In this document: piece after piece, positions 33,384-43,382 of the stretch | How positions within the stretch are numbered: the stretch's first letter is position 1 | Layout of the letters: the number at the start of each line of letters is the position of its first letter | Program-made: the position numbers and the translations under genes | Origin: Brevundimonas sp. | GTDB taxonomy: Bacteria; Pseudomonadota; Alphaproteobacteria; Caulobacterales; Caulobacteraceae | Direction of reading: 5' to 3' | Length of the DNA: 64,000 nucleotides | Assembly (NCBI RefSeq): GCF_030704825.1 | Contig: NZ_JAUYNX010000035.1 | Coordinates: 1 to 64,000, forward strand | The notes under the pieces: model-generated | Told to the model about the DNA's origin: nothing | The model's database searches: none | The model's input: only the letters and a program-made list of their open reading frames with translations

Positions 33384-33736
33384 TGGCCCTGCGCGACCTG
33401 TCCGGGGCGGTCGATTTCGCCGTGCTGGAGCGGATGACCGGGGGCGACGACGCCATCACCGAGGAGGTGCTGGGCCTGTTCGCACAGCAGGCGGCGATGT
33501 GGTCGCCGATGCTGGACGTGCGCGAGGATGGCTGGCGCGACGGGGTCCACACTCTCCGCGGCGCGGCGGCGGGCATCGGCGCGGGCGAACTTGCGGAGGC
33601 CTGCCAGACCGCCGAGGCGGCGGAGAAGGCCGAGGCTCCGCCGCTGCTGGAACGGGTTCGGGATGCGCTGGAGACGGCCCTGGCCGACGTCGCGGCCTAT
33701 CGGCACGCGCTGATGCTGAGGTCTCTCCGAGGCTAG
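33383..33736 (+). CDS. Orphan histidine phosphotransfer (HPt) protein
   Basis: A 117-residue helical protein. The HPt motif is HTLRGAAAGIGAGELAEACQ with H56 as phosphate carrier. It starts on the last base of the permease stop and has no kinase beside it. It ends tail-to-tail with the chorismate mutase gene, sharing CTAG. Confidence 0.78.
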   Translation: MALRDLSGAVDFAVLERMTGGDDAITEEVLGLFAQQAAMWSPMLDVREDGWRDGVHTLRGAAAGIGAGELAEACQTAEAAEKAEAPPLLERVRDALETALADVAAYRHALMLRSLRG

Positions 33737-34077
33737 GCGCGTCTGCGGTCCCAGGCCTCGAACTCGTAGGCGATGCAGCGGTCGATCAGGGTGCGCCAGA
33801 CCGGCTCGGCGATGGCGGGCGACAGGCCGGCGGGGCCGGCGGCGGCCAGCACCTTGCTCACCACGTCCTCGATGCGGGCGTCGTCGTGCACCACGGAACG
33901 GTCCGGCTTGATGCGGGCTGCGGCGTCCATGTAGCGCTGACGCTCGGCCAGCAGCTGGACGAGGGCGCGGTCGAGGGCGTCGACGCCCTGACGGACCTCG
34001 GCCATGGTGGCGCAGGCTTCCGGCGCGGTGCGCGGATCGATCGTGACGCTATCCGACAAAGGCGCGCTCCAGCACAT
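33733..34077 (-). CDS. Chorismate mutase (AroQ class)
   Basis: A 114-residue AroQ-class protein converting chorismate to prephenate. VRQGVDALDRALVQLLAERQ, YMDAAARIKP and GLSPAIAEPVWRTLIDRCIAYE cover the three helices. It is clearly a paralogue of the protein at 13012, sharing AG..GLS.AIAEPVWR.L..RC. The start is uncertain: the ATG at 34077 overlaps fpr by 29 bp, a TTG at 34056 by 8 bp, and the ATG at 34005 would cut conserved residues. It lacks the CCGC tail of its paralogue and is probably the housekeeping enzyme. Confidence 0.85.
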   Translation of the reverse strand: MCWSAPLSDSVTIDPRTAPEACATMAEVRQGVDALDRALVQLLAERQRYMDAAARIKPDRSVVHDDARIEDVVSKVLAAAGPAGLSPAIAEPVWRTLIDRCIAYEFEAWDRRRA

Positions 34078-34864
34078 AGTCGCCCGGCTCGGCGTTCGAG
34101 CCTTCCTTCATGCCGAGGGCCTCGAGCAGTTCGCCCGTCTCCTTGATCATGGCCATGGAGCCGCACAGCATGACCCGGTCGCGGTCGGGCGAGAAGCCGC
34201 GCGGCAGGCCGAGGTCGTCAAACAGGGCGCCGGACCTGATCCGGTCGGTGATCCGGCCGGGGTGTTCGAAGGGCTCGCGGGTGACGGTGGGATAGTAGGT
34301 CAGCCGGGCCTTCGCCTCCTCGCCGATCAGGGGATCGTCGTGAATCCCCGAGGTCAGGAATTCGCGGTAGGTCAGGTCGGCGACATGGCGCACCGTGTGG
34401 CAGACCACGACATGGTCGAAACGGCTGTAAGTGTCGGGATCGCGGACCACGCTGAGCCAGGGCGCCAGGCCGGTGCCCGTCCCGATCAGCCAGAGGCGCT
34501 CGCCGCCGGTGAGGGCGTCCAGCACCAGGGTGCCGGTGGGCTTCTTCCCCATCAGGACCGTGTCGCCCGGCTGGATCTTCTGGAGGCGCGAGGTCAGGGG
34601 GCCGTCCGGGACCTTGATCGACAGGAATTCCAGCTGCTCGTCCCACGCGGGGCTGGCGATGGAATAGGCCCGCAGGATGGGCTTGCCGCCGTCTTCGCCG
34701 GGCAGGCCGATCATCACGAACTCGCCCGAGCGGAAGCGGAAATCGTCGGGTCGGGCGATGGCGAAGCTGAACAGCTGGTCGGTCCAGTGGCGCACCCACA
34801 GCACTTCCAGTTCATGGAAGGCGGAGGCTTTCGCGGGTGACGGAGAGGCGGCGACGTCGGTCAT
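34049..34864 (-). CDS. fpr: Ferredoxin-NADP reductase
   Basis: A 271-residue FAD enzyme of the bacterial FPR type. RAYSIASPAW is the FAD-binding RxYS motif, GTGTGLAPWLSVVRDP the NADP-binding loop, and VMLCGSMAMIKET the C-terminal part; it ends in VLERAFVG with the terminal aromatic region seen in FPRs. It supplies electrons to ferredoxin or flavodoxin, often under oxidative stress. ATG at 34864 chosen; it overlaps the chorismate mutase gene downstream. Confidence 0.92.
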   Translation of the reverse strand: MTDVAASPSPAKASAFHELEVLWVRHWTDQLFSFAIARPDDFRFRSGEFVMIGLPGEDGGKPILRAYSIASPAWDEQLEFLSIKVPDGPLTSRLQKIQPGDTVLMGKKPTGTLVLDALTGGERLWLIGTGTGLAPWLSVVRDPDTYSRFDHVVVCHTVRHVADLTYREFLTSGIHDDPLIGEEAKARLTYYPTVTREPFEHPGRITDRIRSGALFDDLGLPRGFSPDRDRVMLCGSMAMIKETGELLEALGMKEGSNAEPGDYVLERAFVG

Positions 34865-34968
34865 TGCGGGCTTATTAGGGGGTGAGGGGGCGGGGGGGAA
34901 GCCGTGCGGATGTCGCGCTTGCCGCAAGGGGGATGACGACGCCGGAATCTCCCTCTAGCGTCGCCGCC

Positions 34969-37332
34969 ATGCGCAACAAACTTCTCGTCTCCACCCTGTT
35001 TCTCGCGGCGCTTTCGCCGTTCACCGCCGCGATGGCGCAAAGTTCGGACAGGGCGCCGGACCCGGCCGTCCTGACGCCCGAACGGGTCTTCGCCGATCCT
35101 TCGCTCACCGGGCCGGTCGCGCGGGGCGTCAGCCTGTCGCCGGACGGCGAACTGGTGGCTTTCCTGCGCTCGAGAGACGACGACGTCGACGTGCTGGACC
35201 TGTGGGCGGCGCCGACGGGCGAGGGCGAGCCGTTCAAGCTGATCGACGCCCGGGCGCTGGTCCCCGACGCCGGCGAACTGTCCGAGGCCGAGAAGGCGCG
35301 GCGCGAGCGGATGCGGATCTCGCAGCGCGGGGTGGTCGAGTATTCGTGGGACGAGCAGGGGCGCTACATCCTGGCTCCGCTGGAAGGCGACATCTTCCTG
35401 GCCGAGCGCCCGGATAACGCGGGAGGGGGCGGGGCGGTGCGCCGTCTGACCGAAACCGAAGCCGACGAGATCGACGCCAAGGTCTCGCCCAAGGGCAATT
35501 TCGTCTCCTTCGTGCGCGACCAGGATCTGGTGGTTGTGGATCTGGCCGCCGGCCGCGAGACCGAGGTCACGACCGAAGGCGACGGCCTGATCACCTGGGC
35601 CACCGCCGAATTCATCGCCCAGGAGGAGATGGATCGCGACACCGGCTACTGGTGGAGCCCGGACGAGCGCTACATCGCCCTGCAGCGGACCGACGAGGCG
35701 ACCGTCGACGTCATCCCGCGACTGGACATCACCGGCGGCGGGGCCAGGGTGATCGAGCAGCGCTACCCGCGCGCCGGCCGGCCCAATGCGGTGGTCGAGC
35801 TGTTCGTCCACGACCGCGAAAGCGGACGCCGGACGCAGGTCGACCTGGGCGAGAACCGCGACATCTATCTGGCCCGGGTCGACTGGTCGGTCGATGGCCG
35901 CACCCTGTATGTCCAGCGCCAGTCGCGCGACCAGAAGACGCTGGACCTGTTGAGCGTCGATCCCGCCACGGGCGCGTCGCGGGTGATCCTGACCCGGACC
36001 TCGGACGCATGGGTGCCTCTGAACCACGATTTCCGGGCGCTGGACGACGGGAACTTCATCTGGTCGTCGGAGGAGACGGGCTGGAAACACCTGTATCTCT
36101 ACGACCGCGACGGGACGATGATCCGGCCGATCACCCACGGTCCGTGGCCGGTGAAGAGCCTTAACGGGGTCAACCAGCAGACCGGCGAGGTCTTCTTCAC
36201 CGCCTCCTTCGGCTATGCCGAACGGCCCGAGGGCGTCACCGGCGGCCACAGCGCCTGCCCGCTGCCGGGGGGACGGGTGGCGATGTGCGACGTTCAGGGC
36301 GAGCGGCCGACGATCCAGCGGCTGTGGCGGGCGTCGCTCAACGAACTGCGCCAGGCCACGCCGGTGACGAGCGACGGCGGCTGGTGGTCGGCCTCGATGA
36401 ACAAGACCGGCACGGCCTTCGTCGGCAACTATTCGGATCCCGGCACGCCGCCGCAGTCGGGGCTGTATCGGGCCGACGGGACCTTCGTGCGCTGGATCGA
36501 GGAGAACCGGCTCGACGAGACCCATCCCTTCTGGCCTTACGCTTCCCGCCGTCAGACGCCGACCTTCGGCACACTGGACAGCCATGGCGAGATGCTGGTC
36601 TGGCAGATGACCACGCCGCCGGGCTTCGATCCGTCGAAGCAGTATCCGGTGGTCATGCAGGTCTATGGCGGCCCGTCGGGCGGCGGGGTCAAGCAGGGGT
36701 GGCAGCCGGCCACCAGCCAACTGCTGACCGAGGCCGGCTACATCGTCTTCCGCCTCGACAATCGCGGCGAGGGCGACCGGTCGGCGGCCTTCAAACAGGC
36801 CCTGTATCTGAAGATGGGCCAGCCCGAGATCGAGGATCAGGTGCTGGCGGCGAACCATCTGCGCTCGCTACCCTATGTTGACGACGACCGCATCGCCATG
36901 ATGGGCTGGTCCTACGGCGGATTCATGAGCCTGATGGCCCTGACCGAGCCGGAGATGGGCCTGGCCTCGGCCATCGCGGGGGCGCCGCCGACGGAGTGGA
37001 GCCTGTACGACACTCACTACACCGAGCGGTACATGTCGACGCCGGAAGCGAATGCCGAGGGCTACGCGGCCTCGGACGCCATTCCGCGCCTGCCGAACCT
37101 GACCGGACGGCTGCTGTTGATGCACGGCATGGCCGACGACAACGTCATCCTGGAGAACTCCACGCGGGTCATCGACGCGCTGCAGGCTTCGTCCATTCCC
37201 TTCGAACTGATGCTCTACCCCGGCCAGCGCCACGGCGTCCGGGGCAATGAAAGGCAGCTGCAGCAATGGCGGACGTATCTGGACTTCCTGGACCGGACGA
37301 TCGGTGCAAGGGCGCCCGCCGCGCGGGACTGA
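34969..37332 (+). CDS. Dipeptidyl peptidase IV-type S9B prolyl peptidase
   Basis: A 787-residue exported serine peptidase. MRNKLLVSTLFLAALSPFTA is the signal peptide (cleavage near AMA-QS). The first about 520 residues form a beta-propeller with the YWWSPDERYIALQRTDE segment; the hydrolase domain has GWSYGGFMSLMALT (nucleophile Ser), HGMADDNVILENSTR (Asp) and PGQRHGVRG (His). It releases N-terminal X-Pro dipeptides. Its last 67 bp overlap the open frame of the next gene. Confidence 0.93.
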   Translation: MRNKLLVSTLFLAALSPFTAAMAQSSDRAPDPAVLTPERVFADPSLTGPVARGVSLSPDGELVAFLRSRDDDVDVLDLWAAPTGEGEPFKLIDARALVPDAGELSEAEKARRERMRISQRGVVEYSWDEQGRYILAPLEGDIFLAERPDNAGGGGAVRRLTETEADEIDAKVSPKGNFVSFVRDQDLVVVDLAAGRETEVTTEGDGLITWATAEFIAQEEMDRDTGYWWSPDERYIALQRTDEATVDVIPRLDITGGGARVIEQRYPRAGRPNAVVELFVHDRESGRRTQVDLGENRDIYLARVDWSVDGRTLYVQRQSRDQKTLDLLSVDPATGASRVILTRTSDAWVPLNHDFRALDDGNFIWSSEETGWKHLYLYDRDGTMIRPITHGPWPVKSLNGVNQQTGEVFFTASFGYAERPEGVTGGHSACPLPGGRVAMCDVQGERPTIQRLWRASLNELRQATPVTSDGGWWSASMNKTGTAFVGNYSDPGTPPQSGLYRADGTFVRWIEENRLDETHPFWPYASRRQTPTFGTLDSHGEMLVWQMTTPPGFDPSKQYPVVMQVYGGPSGGGVKQGWQPATSQLLTEAGYIVFRLDNRGEGDRSAAFKQALYLKMGQPEIEDQVLAANHLRSLPYVDDDRIAMMGWSYGGFMSLMALTEPEMGLASAIAGAPPTEWSLYDTHYTERYMSTPEANAEGYAASDAIPRLPNLTGRLLLMHGMADDNVILENSTRVIDALQASSIPFELMLYPGQRHGVRGNERQLQQWRTYLDFLDRTIGARAPAARD

Positions 37333-38975
37333 TCGCGGGGGCGTTCGCGGCACTACTGGCCGGAACAGCCATTGCGCAGGAGGTAGTCATCCGCCCAACC
37401 CTCCCGGAAGGCGATCAACCGGTGCTTGTGCCTCATCAAGTCGGGCAGGACTGCCGACCATTGCAGGCTTGGCCGCAGATGATTCAGTCCGAATGGCGAA
37501 GCGCTGCCGCGAGAGGGGCGGCCGACATCTGCCTTCCCGAGGGAACAGCAGATCGCCGGGTCAGACGCGTCATGGAGGTTCTCGCTTCCTTGGACTCGAT
37601 GGATGGGCGGTCCGAAAGCGTCCTTCGATGGAGCGCGCCCGAAGCGTTGGGTACGACCGGTGGAGCACCGGCGTCGTTGCTCTGGAACTTCCCGGTCCTG
37701 CTCAAGGACAACATCGAGACCGCCGACATGCCGACCACGGCCGGCTCCTTGGCCCTGGTCGACAACGCGCCCGGCCGCGACGCGCCGCTGGTCACCCGCC
37801 TGCGCGAGGCCGGCGCCATCATCCTCGGCAAGACCAATCTCTCCGAATGGGCCAACATCCGGTCGAACAATTCCATCAGCGGCTGGAGCGGCGTCGGCGG
37901 GCAGACCCGCAATCCGTACGACCCGGCGCGTACGCCGTGCGGCTCTTCCTCCGGCAGCGCCGTGGCGGTGGCCATCGGCCTGGCGCCGGCGGCGATCGGA
38001 ACGGAAACCGACGGCTCGATCACCTGCCCGGCCTCGGTGAACGGCGTGGTCGGGTTCAAGCCCACGGTGGGACTGGTCAGCCGCACCCATATCGTGCCCA
38101 TCGCGCATTCTCAGGACACCGCCGGGCCGATCGCGGCCACGGTCGAGGACGCGGCCGTCGTCCTGACCGCCATCGCCGGCTCGGACCCGCTGGATCCGGC
38201 GACCATCGAAGCCGATGCCCGCAAGGTCGACTATCGCGCGGCGCTGGACGCGAATTCGCTGCAGGGCGCCCGCCTCGGGGTCATGCGCTTCCTCGTCTCC
38301 AACTATTCCACCGAGACCCAGGCCGAGTTCGAACGCGCGCTGACCAACCTGCGCGCCGCCGGGGCCGAGATCGTCGAGATCACCGAGGCGCCGGAGAATT
38401 TCCGCCAGATCGGCGGCTGGGAGCTGACGGTGCTGCTGACCGAACTGAAGCACGACCTGAACCTCTACCTGGCCTCGACCGACCCACAGCAGGTGCGGAC
38501 GCGGACCCTGGCCGAGGTCATCGCCTTCAACGCCGCCGAGCCGCGCGAGACCGTGCTGTTCGGCCAGGAACTGTTCGACCGGGCCGAGGCGACCGGAGGG
38601 CTTGACGATCCGGCCTATGTCGAGGCGCGCGAGCGGTCGTTCCGCGCCGCCGGGCCCGACGGCATCGACCGGATGATGGCGACGCACGGGGTCGTGGCCC
38701 TGACCGCCCCGACTACCTCGCGGGCCTGGACCAACGACCGCGAGGACGATGACAACGCCCAGGGATCGGCCAGCCGGCTGGCGGCGGTGGCGGGCTATCC
38801 GCACCTGACCGTGCCAATGGGCTTCGACCGCGGCATGCCCGTCGGCCTCAGCTTCATCGGCGGCAAGTGGGACGACGCCCGCATCCTGTCGCTGGGCCAC
38901 GCCTATGAGCAGGCGACCCACGAACGGCGCCCGCCCCCGGCGCCCGCGCAACCTTCGTCCTCGACCGGCGGTTGA
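37266..38975 (+). CDS. Exported amidase with atypical N-terminal region
   Basis: A 569-residue amidase-signature protein. K147 (PVLLKDN), S227-S229 (CGSSSGSA) and S251 (DGSITCPA) give the Ser-Ser-Lys triad, and the region from about 141 onward is normal. LIAGAFAALLAGTAIA-QE looks like a signal peptide, but only if the ATG at 37266, inside the preceding gene, is used. Residues about 40-140 lack the usual helix and LHGIPV lead-in of amidases and come from DNA with a different feel (see findings). The gene may be a recombinant, or its true N-terminus may be damaged. Substrate unknown. Confidence 0.72.
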   Translation: MADVSGLPGPDDRCKGARRAGLIAGAFAALLAGTAIAQEVVIRPTLPEGDQPVLVPHQVGQDCRPLQAWPQMIQSEWRSAAARGAADICLPEGTADRRVRRVMEVLASLDSMDGRSESVLRWSAPEALGTTGGAPASLLWNFPVLLKDNIETADMPTTAGSLALVDNAPGRDAPLVTRLREAGAIILGKTNLSEWANIRSNNSISGWSGVGGQTRNPYDPARTPCGSSSGSAVAVAIGLAPAAIGTETDGSITCPASVNGVVGFKPTVGLVSRTHIVPIAHSQDTAGPIAATVEDAAVVLTAIAGSDPLDPATIEADARKVDYRAALDANSLQGARLGVMRFLVSNYSTETQAEFERALTNLRAAGAEIVEITEAPENFRQIGGWELTVLLTELKHDLNLYLASTDPQQVRTRTLAEVIAFNAAEPRETVLFGQELFDRAEATGGLDDPAYVEARERSFRAAGPDGIDRMMATHGVVALTAPTTSRAWTNDREDDDNAQGSASRLAAVAGYPHLTVPMGFDRGMPVGLSFIGGKWDDARILSLGHAYEQATHERRPPPAPAQPSSSTGG

Positions 38976-38981
38976 GGCGCA

Positions 38982-39485
38982 ATGGAAAAGCAGTTCGTCA
39001 AATTCGCCACAGCCACGGCCAAGGTGGCAGGCAAGCCCTGGACCTTCATCGCCTGCCTCGTCATCGTTCTGTTGTGGGCCGTATCCGGACCGATCTTCAA
39101 GTTCAGCGAGTCCTGGCAACTGGTCATCAACACCGGCACCACCATCGTCACCTTCCTGATGGTGTTCCTGATCCAGAACACCCAGAATCGAGACGGGGCG
39201 GCGATGCAAGCCAAGCTGGATGAGCTGGTGTTCGCGGTGAAGCGGGCGGATGCGCGCTTCATCGGCATCGAGCATCTGACGGAGAAGGAGCTGGACGCCA
39301 TCCTTGAGGAGGTGGAGGAACGGGGGTTGGCGGTGCACGCCGGCAAGCCCGCACGAGCCATCGGCGGCACTCCGGGCGCCAGGGCCGAGGCGATCGGGGC
39401 GGTACAGCCGAAACGGGCGCGGCCGAAGACCAAGCCCGCCGGAACGGGGTCTCGCAAGAAACCCTCCCGCAAGCCGACGCCGTGA
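38982..39485 (+). CDS. Low-affinity iron permease family protein
   Basis: A 167-residue protein with two membrane helices (about 21-38 and 48-66) and the motif FLMVFLIQNTQNRDGAAMQAKLDELV, typical of the bacterial low-affinity iron permease (Fet4-like) family. The C-terminal 45 residues are basic and proline-rich (PKRARPKTKPAGTGSRKKPS). Transport activity of the bacterial members is not firmly shown. It overlaps the next gene by 4 bp (GTGA). Confidence 0.85.
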   Translation: MEKQFVKFATATAKVAGKPWTFIACLVIVLLWAVSGPIFKFSESWQLVINTGTTIVTFLMVFLIQNTQNRDGAAMQAKLDELVFAVKRADARFIGIEHLTEKELDAILEEVEERGLAVHAGKPARAIGGTPGARAEAIGAVQPKRARPKTKPAGTGSRKKPSRKPTP

Positions 39486-39757
39486 GCGGCCTGATCGCCA
39501 ATGTCGTCGGGTCCGCCGCGGCCCTGTGCTCGATCGTCAGTTTCGCGCCGCAGATGATCAAGATCTGGAAGACGCGCGACGCATCGGCGGTGTCTCTCAA
39601 GACCTATTCCCTGACGGTCGCGTGTTTCGTGCTGTGGACGGCCTATGGCGTGCTGACGACGGCTTGGCCCATCGTCGTCGCCAACGCCTGCGCTCTCGTC
39701 ATGGCGGCGGGAGTCCTGGTCATGAAGTGGCGGTTCGGCAAAGGCAGTCGGGATTGA
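39482..39757 (+). CDS. SemiSWEET-type (PQ-loop) transporter
   Basis: A 91-residue protein with three membrane helices and the PQ motif SFAPQMIKIWKTRDASAVSL, then WTAYGV and a conserved Asn in VVANACAL. SemiSWEETs dimerise to move sugars. GTG at 39482 overlaps the preceding stop. A hairpin separates it from the convergent cysNC. Confidence 0.87.
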   Translation: MSGLIANVVGSAAALCSIVSFAPQMIKIWKTRDASAVSLKTYSLTVACFVLWTAYGVLTTAWPIVVANACALVMAAGVLVMKWRFGKGSRD

Positions 39758-39767
39758 CCCGTTCCGC

Positions 39768-39791
39768 GACGCCGGGCGCCGGCCCGGCGTC
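39768..39791. terminator. Hairpin between convergent SemiSWEET and cysNC genes
   Basis: GACGCCGGG and CCCGGCGTC form a perfect 9-bp stem around a 6-base loop, 10 bp after one stop and 3 bp before the other. No T-run. Confidence 0.6.
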
Positions 39792-39794
39792 TGA

Positions 39795-41627
39795 TCAGCC
39801 CGTCTGGCGCGCCCTGACGAGCGCCAGAACCTGATCCGCGGCCTCGCCGGGCGAGCAGGCGGCGGCGTCGATGCGGAGTTCGGGCGCCTCGGGCGCCTCA
39901 TAGGCGCTGTCGACGCCGGTGAAATTAGCGAGCTGGCCGGCGCGGGCCTTGGCGTACAGGCCCTTGACGTCGCGCGCCTCGGCGACCTCGAGCGGGGCGT
40001 CGACGAAGATTTCCACGAACTCGCCCGGCTCCATCCGCTCTCGCGCCATTCGGCGTTCGTCGCGGAACGGGGAGATGAAGGAAACCAGGACGATCAGCCC
40101 CGCGTCGGTCATCAGCCGGGCAACCTCGGCGACGCGGCGGATGTTCTCGACCCGATCGGCGTCGGTGAAGCCCAGGTCGCGGTTCAGGCCATGGCGGACG
40201 TTGTCGCCGTCCAGCAGGACGGTGTGGAGGCCCTCGGCGTTCAACCGCTGCTCGACGCGGTTGGCGATGGTCGACTTGCCGGCGCCTGACAGGCCGGTGA
40301 ACCAGAGCACCAGCGGCGACTGGCGCTTCAGGGCGGCGCGGTCGGCGCGGCTGACGCTCAGCGCCTGGGGCCGGACATTGGCCGAGCGGCGCAGAGCGAA
40401 GCGGATCATGCCCGCGCCGGCGGTTTCGTTGGTCATCCGGTCGATCAGGATGAAGCCGCCGAGGTCGCGGTTGACGGCGTAGGGCTCGAAGGCGACAGGG
40501 GCGTCGAGCGCCAGGGTGCAGCGGCCGATGTCATTCAGCGTCAGGGTCGCGGCGGCCAGGTCCTCGCCGGTGTCGACATTGACCTTGTGCCGGATGTCGC
40601 TGACCCGGGCGGGCACGGTGGCGGCGCCGAGTTTGAGCCAGTACGCCCGGCCCGGCAGCAGCGGCCGGTCGGACATCCAGACGACATGGGCGTCGAATTG
40701 ATCGGCGACCTCGGGCGGAGCGTCGGCGGATGCGATCAGGTCGCCGCGCGAGACGTCGACATCGGGGGTCAGGGTCAAGGTGACGGACTGGCCCGCGCGG
40801 GCTTCGTCGAGGTCTCCGACCAAAGCGACGATCCGGTCGATCGACGCGCTGACGCCCGACGGCAGGATGCGAATGACGTCGCCGGGACGGGCGGCGCCGG
40901 ACTCGATGCGGCCTGTGAAGCCGCGGAAATCCGCGTGCCGGGTCACGCCCTGGACCGCCATGCGCAGCGGACCGGATGCGACTTCCGAAACGCGCACCGT
41001 CTCGAGATGCGCCATCAGCGGCGGGCCCGCGTACCAAGGCATGGACGCGCCGGCCGTCAGGACGTTGTCGCCTCGCCTCGCGCTGAGGGGAATGGCGGTG
41101 ACGTCGGTCAGGCCGATCGAGGCGGCGAAGGCGCGGTAGTCGTCGACGATGGCCTCGAACCGGTCCCGCGACCCGTCGACCAGATCCATCTTGTTGACCG
41201 CCAGCACCACGCGCCGGACGCCCAGCAGGGCCAGCAGCCGGCTGTGCCGCCGGGTCTGGGTCAGGATGCCCTTGCGCGCGTCGATCAGGACGACGGCGAT
41301 GTCCGCCGTCGAGGCGGCGGTGACCATGTTGCGCGTGTACTGCTCATGCCCCGGCGTGTCGGCGAGGATGAAGCGGCGCTCGCCGATGTCGAAAAAGCGG
41401 TAGGCGACGTCGATGGTGATGCCCTGCTCGCGCTCGGCGGCCAGGCCGTCGACGAGGAAGGACAGGTCCGGCTCGCCGTCGATCAGGGGCAGGGCCGCCG
41501 TCTGGTCCGAGGGCACGGCGCCGGCCTCGTGCAGCAGGCGGCCGATCAGGGTCGACTTGCCGTCGTCGACGGAGCCGCAGGTGATGAGGCGGACGATTTC
41601 GCGGGGACCGGTGTCGGGAGCCATCAA
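39795..41627 (-). CDS. cysNC: Bifunctional sulfate adenylyltransferase subunit 1 / APS kinase
   Basis: A 610-residue fusion. The N-terminal GTPase (CysN) has [28 protein letters not shown] and NKMDLVD; the C-terminal APS kinase (CysC, from about 435) has [18 protein letters not shown] and [17 protein letters not shown]. With CysD it activates sulfate to APS and then PAPS. Overlaps cysD by 4 bp (ATGA). NodQ-type fusion, common in alphaproteobacteria. Confidence 0.95.
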   Translation of the reverse strand: MMAPDTGPREIVRLITCGSVDDGKSTLIGRLLHEAGAVPSDQTAALPLIDGEPDLSFLVDGLAAEREQGITIDVAYRFFDIGERRFILADTPGHEQYTRNMVTAASTADIAVVLIDARKGILTQTRRHSRLLALLGVRRVVLAVNKMDLVDGSRDRFEAIVDDYRAFAASIGLTDVTAIPLSARRGDNVLTAGASMPWYAGPPLMAHLETVRVSEVASGPLRMAVQGVTRHADFRGFTGRIESGAARPGDVIRILPSGVSASIDRIVALVGDLDEARAGQSVTLTLTPDVDVSRGDLIASADAPPEVADQFDAHVVWMSDRPLLPGRAYWLKLGAATVPARVSDIRHKVNVDTGEDLAAATLTLNDIGRCTLALDAPVAFEPYAVNRDLGGFILIDRMTNETAGAGMIRFALRRSANVRPQALSVSRADRAALKRQSPLVLWFTGLSGAGKSTIANRVEQRLNAEGLHTVLLDGDNVRHGLNRDLGFTDADRVENIRRVAEVARLMTDAGLIVLVSFISPFRDERRMARERMEPGEFVEIFVDAPLEVAEARDVKGLYAKARAGQLANFTGVDSAYEAPEAPELRIDAAACSPGEAADQVLALVRARQTG

Positions 41628-42529
41628 AAATAGCCCTCGCGCTTCTTCCGCTCCATGGAGGCGGCGGGGTCATGGTCGATGGCGCGGCCCTGACGTTCCG
41701 ACATCGAGGCCTGGCGCACCTCGCGGACGACGGCGTCCAGGGTGTCTGCGTCGCTCTCGACGGCGGCGGTCAGGGGCCAGCAGCCGAGGGTGCGGAAACG
41801 TACGCGGCGTAGGCACGGCTGTTCGCCGGGGCGAAGAGCCATACGGTTGTCGTCGACCATCAGCAGGGCGCCGTCGCGCTCGATGACGAGCCGTTCGGCG
41901 GCGAAGTAGAGGGAGGGCAGGGCGACGGCCTCGCGCTGGACGTAGCGCCAGACGTCGATCTCGGTCCAGTTAGACAGGGGGAAGACGCGCAGGGATTCCC
42001 CGGCGTTCAGGCGGGTATTGTAAAGGCTCCAGAGCTCGGGCCGCTGGCGTTTGGGGTCCCAGCCGTGGGCGGCGCTGCGGATCGAGACGATCCGCTCCTT
42101 GGCCCGGCTCTTCTCCTCGTCGCGGCGGGCGCCGCCGAAGGCCGCGTCGAACCGGTGCAGGACCAGCGCCTGTTTCAGCCCCTGCGTCTTCCACAAATCG
42201 GTGTGGACGCCGGCGCCGTGATCGAACGGATTGACCTCCTCGGCCTCGGCTTCGGGATTGCGGTGGACGAAAAGCTGCATCCCCGCATCCGCCGCCGCCC
42301 GGTCGCGGAAGGCGTACATCTCGCGGAATTTCCAGGTGGTATCGACGTGCAGCAGGGGGAAGGGCGGCGGGGCGGGATAGAAGGCCTTCCTCGCCAGATG
42401 CAGCAGGACGGCCGAGTCCTTGCCGCCCGAGAACAGCAGCACAGGCCGCTCGCATTCGGCGGCGACCTCCCGGAAGATGTGAATGGCCTCGGCTTCAAGG
42501 GCGCCAAGGACGTCGTCGTGCAGCCGCAT
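41624..42529 (-). CDS. cysD: Sulfate adenylyltransferase subunit 2
   Basis: A 301-residue ATP-pyrophosphatase. [20 protein letters not shown] is the PP-loop; [16 protein letters not shown] and [18 protein letters not shown] are CysD signatures. It forms the ATP sulfurylase with CysN. It lies 38 bp downstream of ridA on the same strand, so it may be read through from the aromatic operon or have its own weak promoter. Confidence 0.95.
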   Translation of the reverse strand: MRLHDDVLGALEAEAIHIFREVAAECERPVLLFSGGKDSAVLLHLARKAFYPAPPPFPLLHVDTTWKFREMYAFRDRAAADAGMQLFVHRNPEAEAEEVNPFDHGAGVHTDLWKTQGLKQALVLHRFDAAFGGARRDEEKSRAKERIVSIRSAAHGWDPKRQRPELWSLYNTRLNAGESLRVFPLSNWTEIDVWRYVQREAVALPSLYFAAERLVIERDGALLMVDDNRMALRPGEQPCLRRVRFRTLGCWPLTAAVESDADTLDAVVREVRQASMSERQGRAIDHDPAASMERKKREGYF

Positions 42530-42567
42530 GGTTCAGCTTTGGCCCCGGAATCGCGCGGCGCCAAGCA

Positions 42568-42963
42568 TCACGCGGGGACGACGGCCGTGGTCTCGATCTC
42601 GATGCGGGCGGCATCCTCGATCAGTCCCTTGACCTCGACCACGGCCATGGCGGGGTAGTGAGTCCCGATCAGCTCGCGCCAGATCGCGCCGATCTCGCGC
42701 AGGGCGGCCAGGTATTCGCGCTTGTCGACCACGTACCAGGTCATGCGGACGATATGTTCGGGACCGGCGCCCGCTTCCGTCAGGACGGCGAGGGTGTTGT
42801 TGATCGTCTGGCGGAACTGACCGGCGAAACCCGTCTCGGCGAACACGCCTTCGGGCGTCCAGCCGATCTGGCCGGCGACAAAGACCATTCGGCCGCTGGC
42901 CTCGACGCCGTTGGAATAACCCCTGGGCCTGGGCCAGCCTTCCGGCAGCAGGACGCGGTTCAT
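42568..42963 (-). CDS. RidA family (imine/enamine deaminase) protein
   Basis: A 131-residue YjgF/YER057c/UK114 protein with VFVAGQIGWTPEG, NTLAVLTEAGAGPEHIVRMTWYVVD and RIEIETTAVV. The family hydrolyses reactive enamines and imines. As the last gene of the aromatic-CoA operon it may release ammonia from the amino-cyclohexene intermediate expected from 2-aminobenzoyl-CoA; this is inference. Overlaps the thioesterase gene by ATGA. Confidence 0.88.
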   Translation of the reverse strand: MNRVLLPEGWPRPRGYSNGVEASGRMVFVAGQIGWTPEGVFAETGFAGQFRQTINNTLAVLTEAGAGPEHIVRMTWYVVDKREYLAALREIGAIWRELIGTHYPAMAVVEVKGLIEDAARIEIETTAVVPA

Positions 42964-43382
42964 GGGACGGTCTCCACGAAAGGGGCGATGCGGGCGCGCA
43001 GGGGCTCGGGCCAGGGTTCGGGCTTCAGCGAGGCGCCGACGTAGACGATGGTCTGGGTCGCCTCGAAACGGAGGTCGCCGCCCGAGCTGATGCGGTGGCG
43101 CAGGCCGCAGGAGGCGCCGCCCAGCTTCGTCACCGTCAGGGCGAAGGTCAGCTCGTCCTCCAGCCGCGAGGGAGCGATGAACCGGGCTTCGACGGCGGCG
43201 GTCGGCACACTGACATGTCGGTTGACGTGCAGTTCACGGAACGAGGCCTGGAGCGGGCCGGCGAACCAGTCCTCGACCACCCCGTTCAGCATCTCGAAAT
43301 AACGCGGGAAGAAGACGATGCCGGCCGCGTCGCAGTCGGCGAAGCGGACGCGGCGTTCGACGGTGAAGACCTGGCCCGTCAT
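42960..43382 (-). CDS. 4-hydroxybenzoyl-CoA-type thioesterase
   Basis: A 140-residue hot-dog thioesterase: VRFADCDAAGIVFFPRYFEMLNGVVEDWF carries the catalytic Asp of the 4HBT class. It hydrolyses aryl- or acyl-CoA, perhaps rescuing CoA from stalled intermediates. Overlaps both neighbours by 4 bp. Confidence 0.88.
   Translation of the reverse strand: MTGQVFTVERRVRFADCDAAGIVFFPRYFEMLNGVVEDWFAGPLQASFRELHVNRHVSVPTAAVEARFIAPSRLEDELTFALTVTKLGGASCGLRHRISSGGDLRFEATQTIVYVGASLKPEPWPEPLRARIAPFVETVP

Noticed and set aside
37353..39338. A 661-codon minus-strand frame across the amidase gene, considered as the source of the odd segment
   Set aside because: It is open only as a mirror of the amidase frame and its product over 37380-37685 shows no family resemblance.
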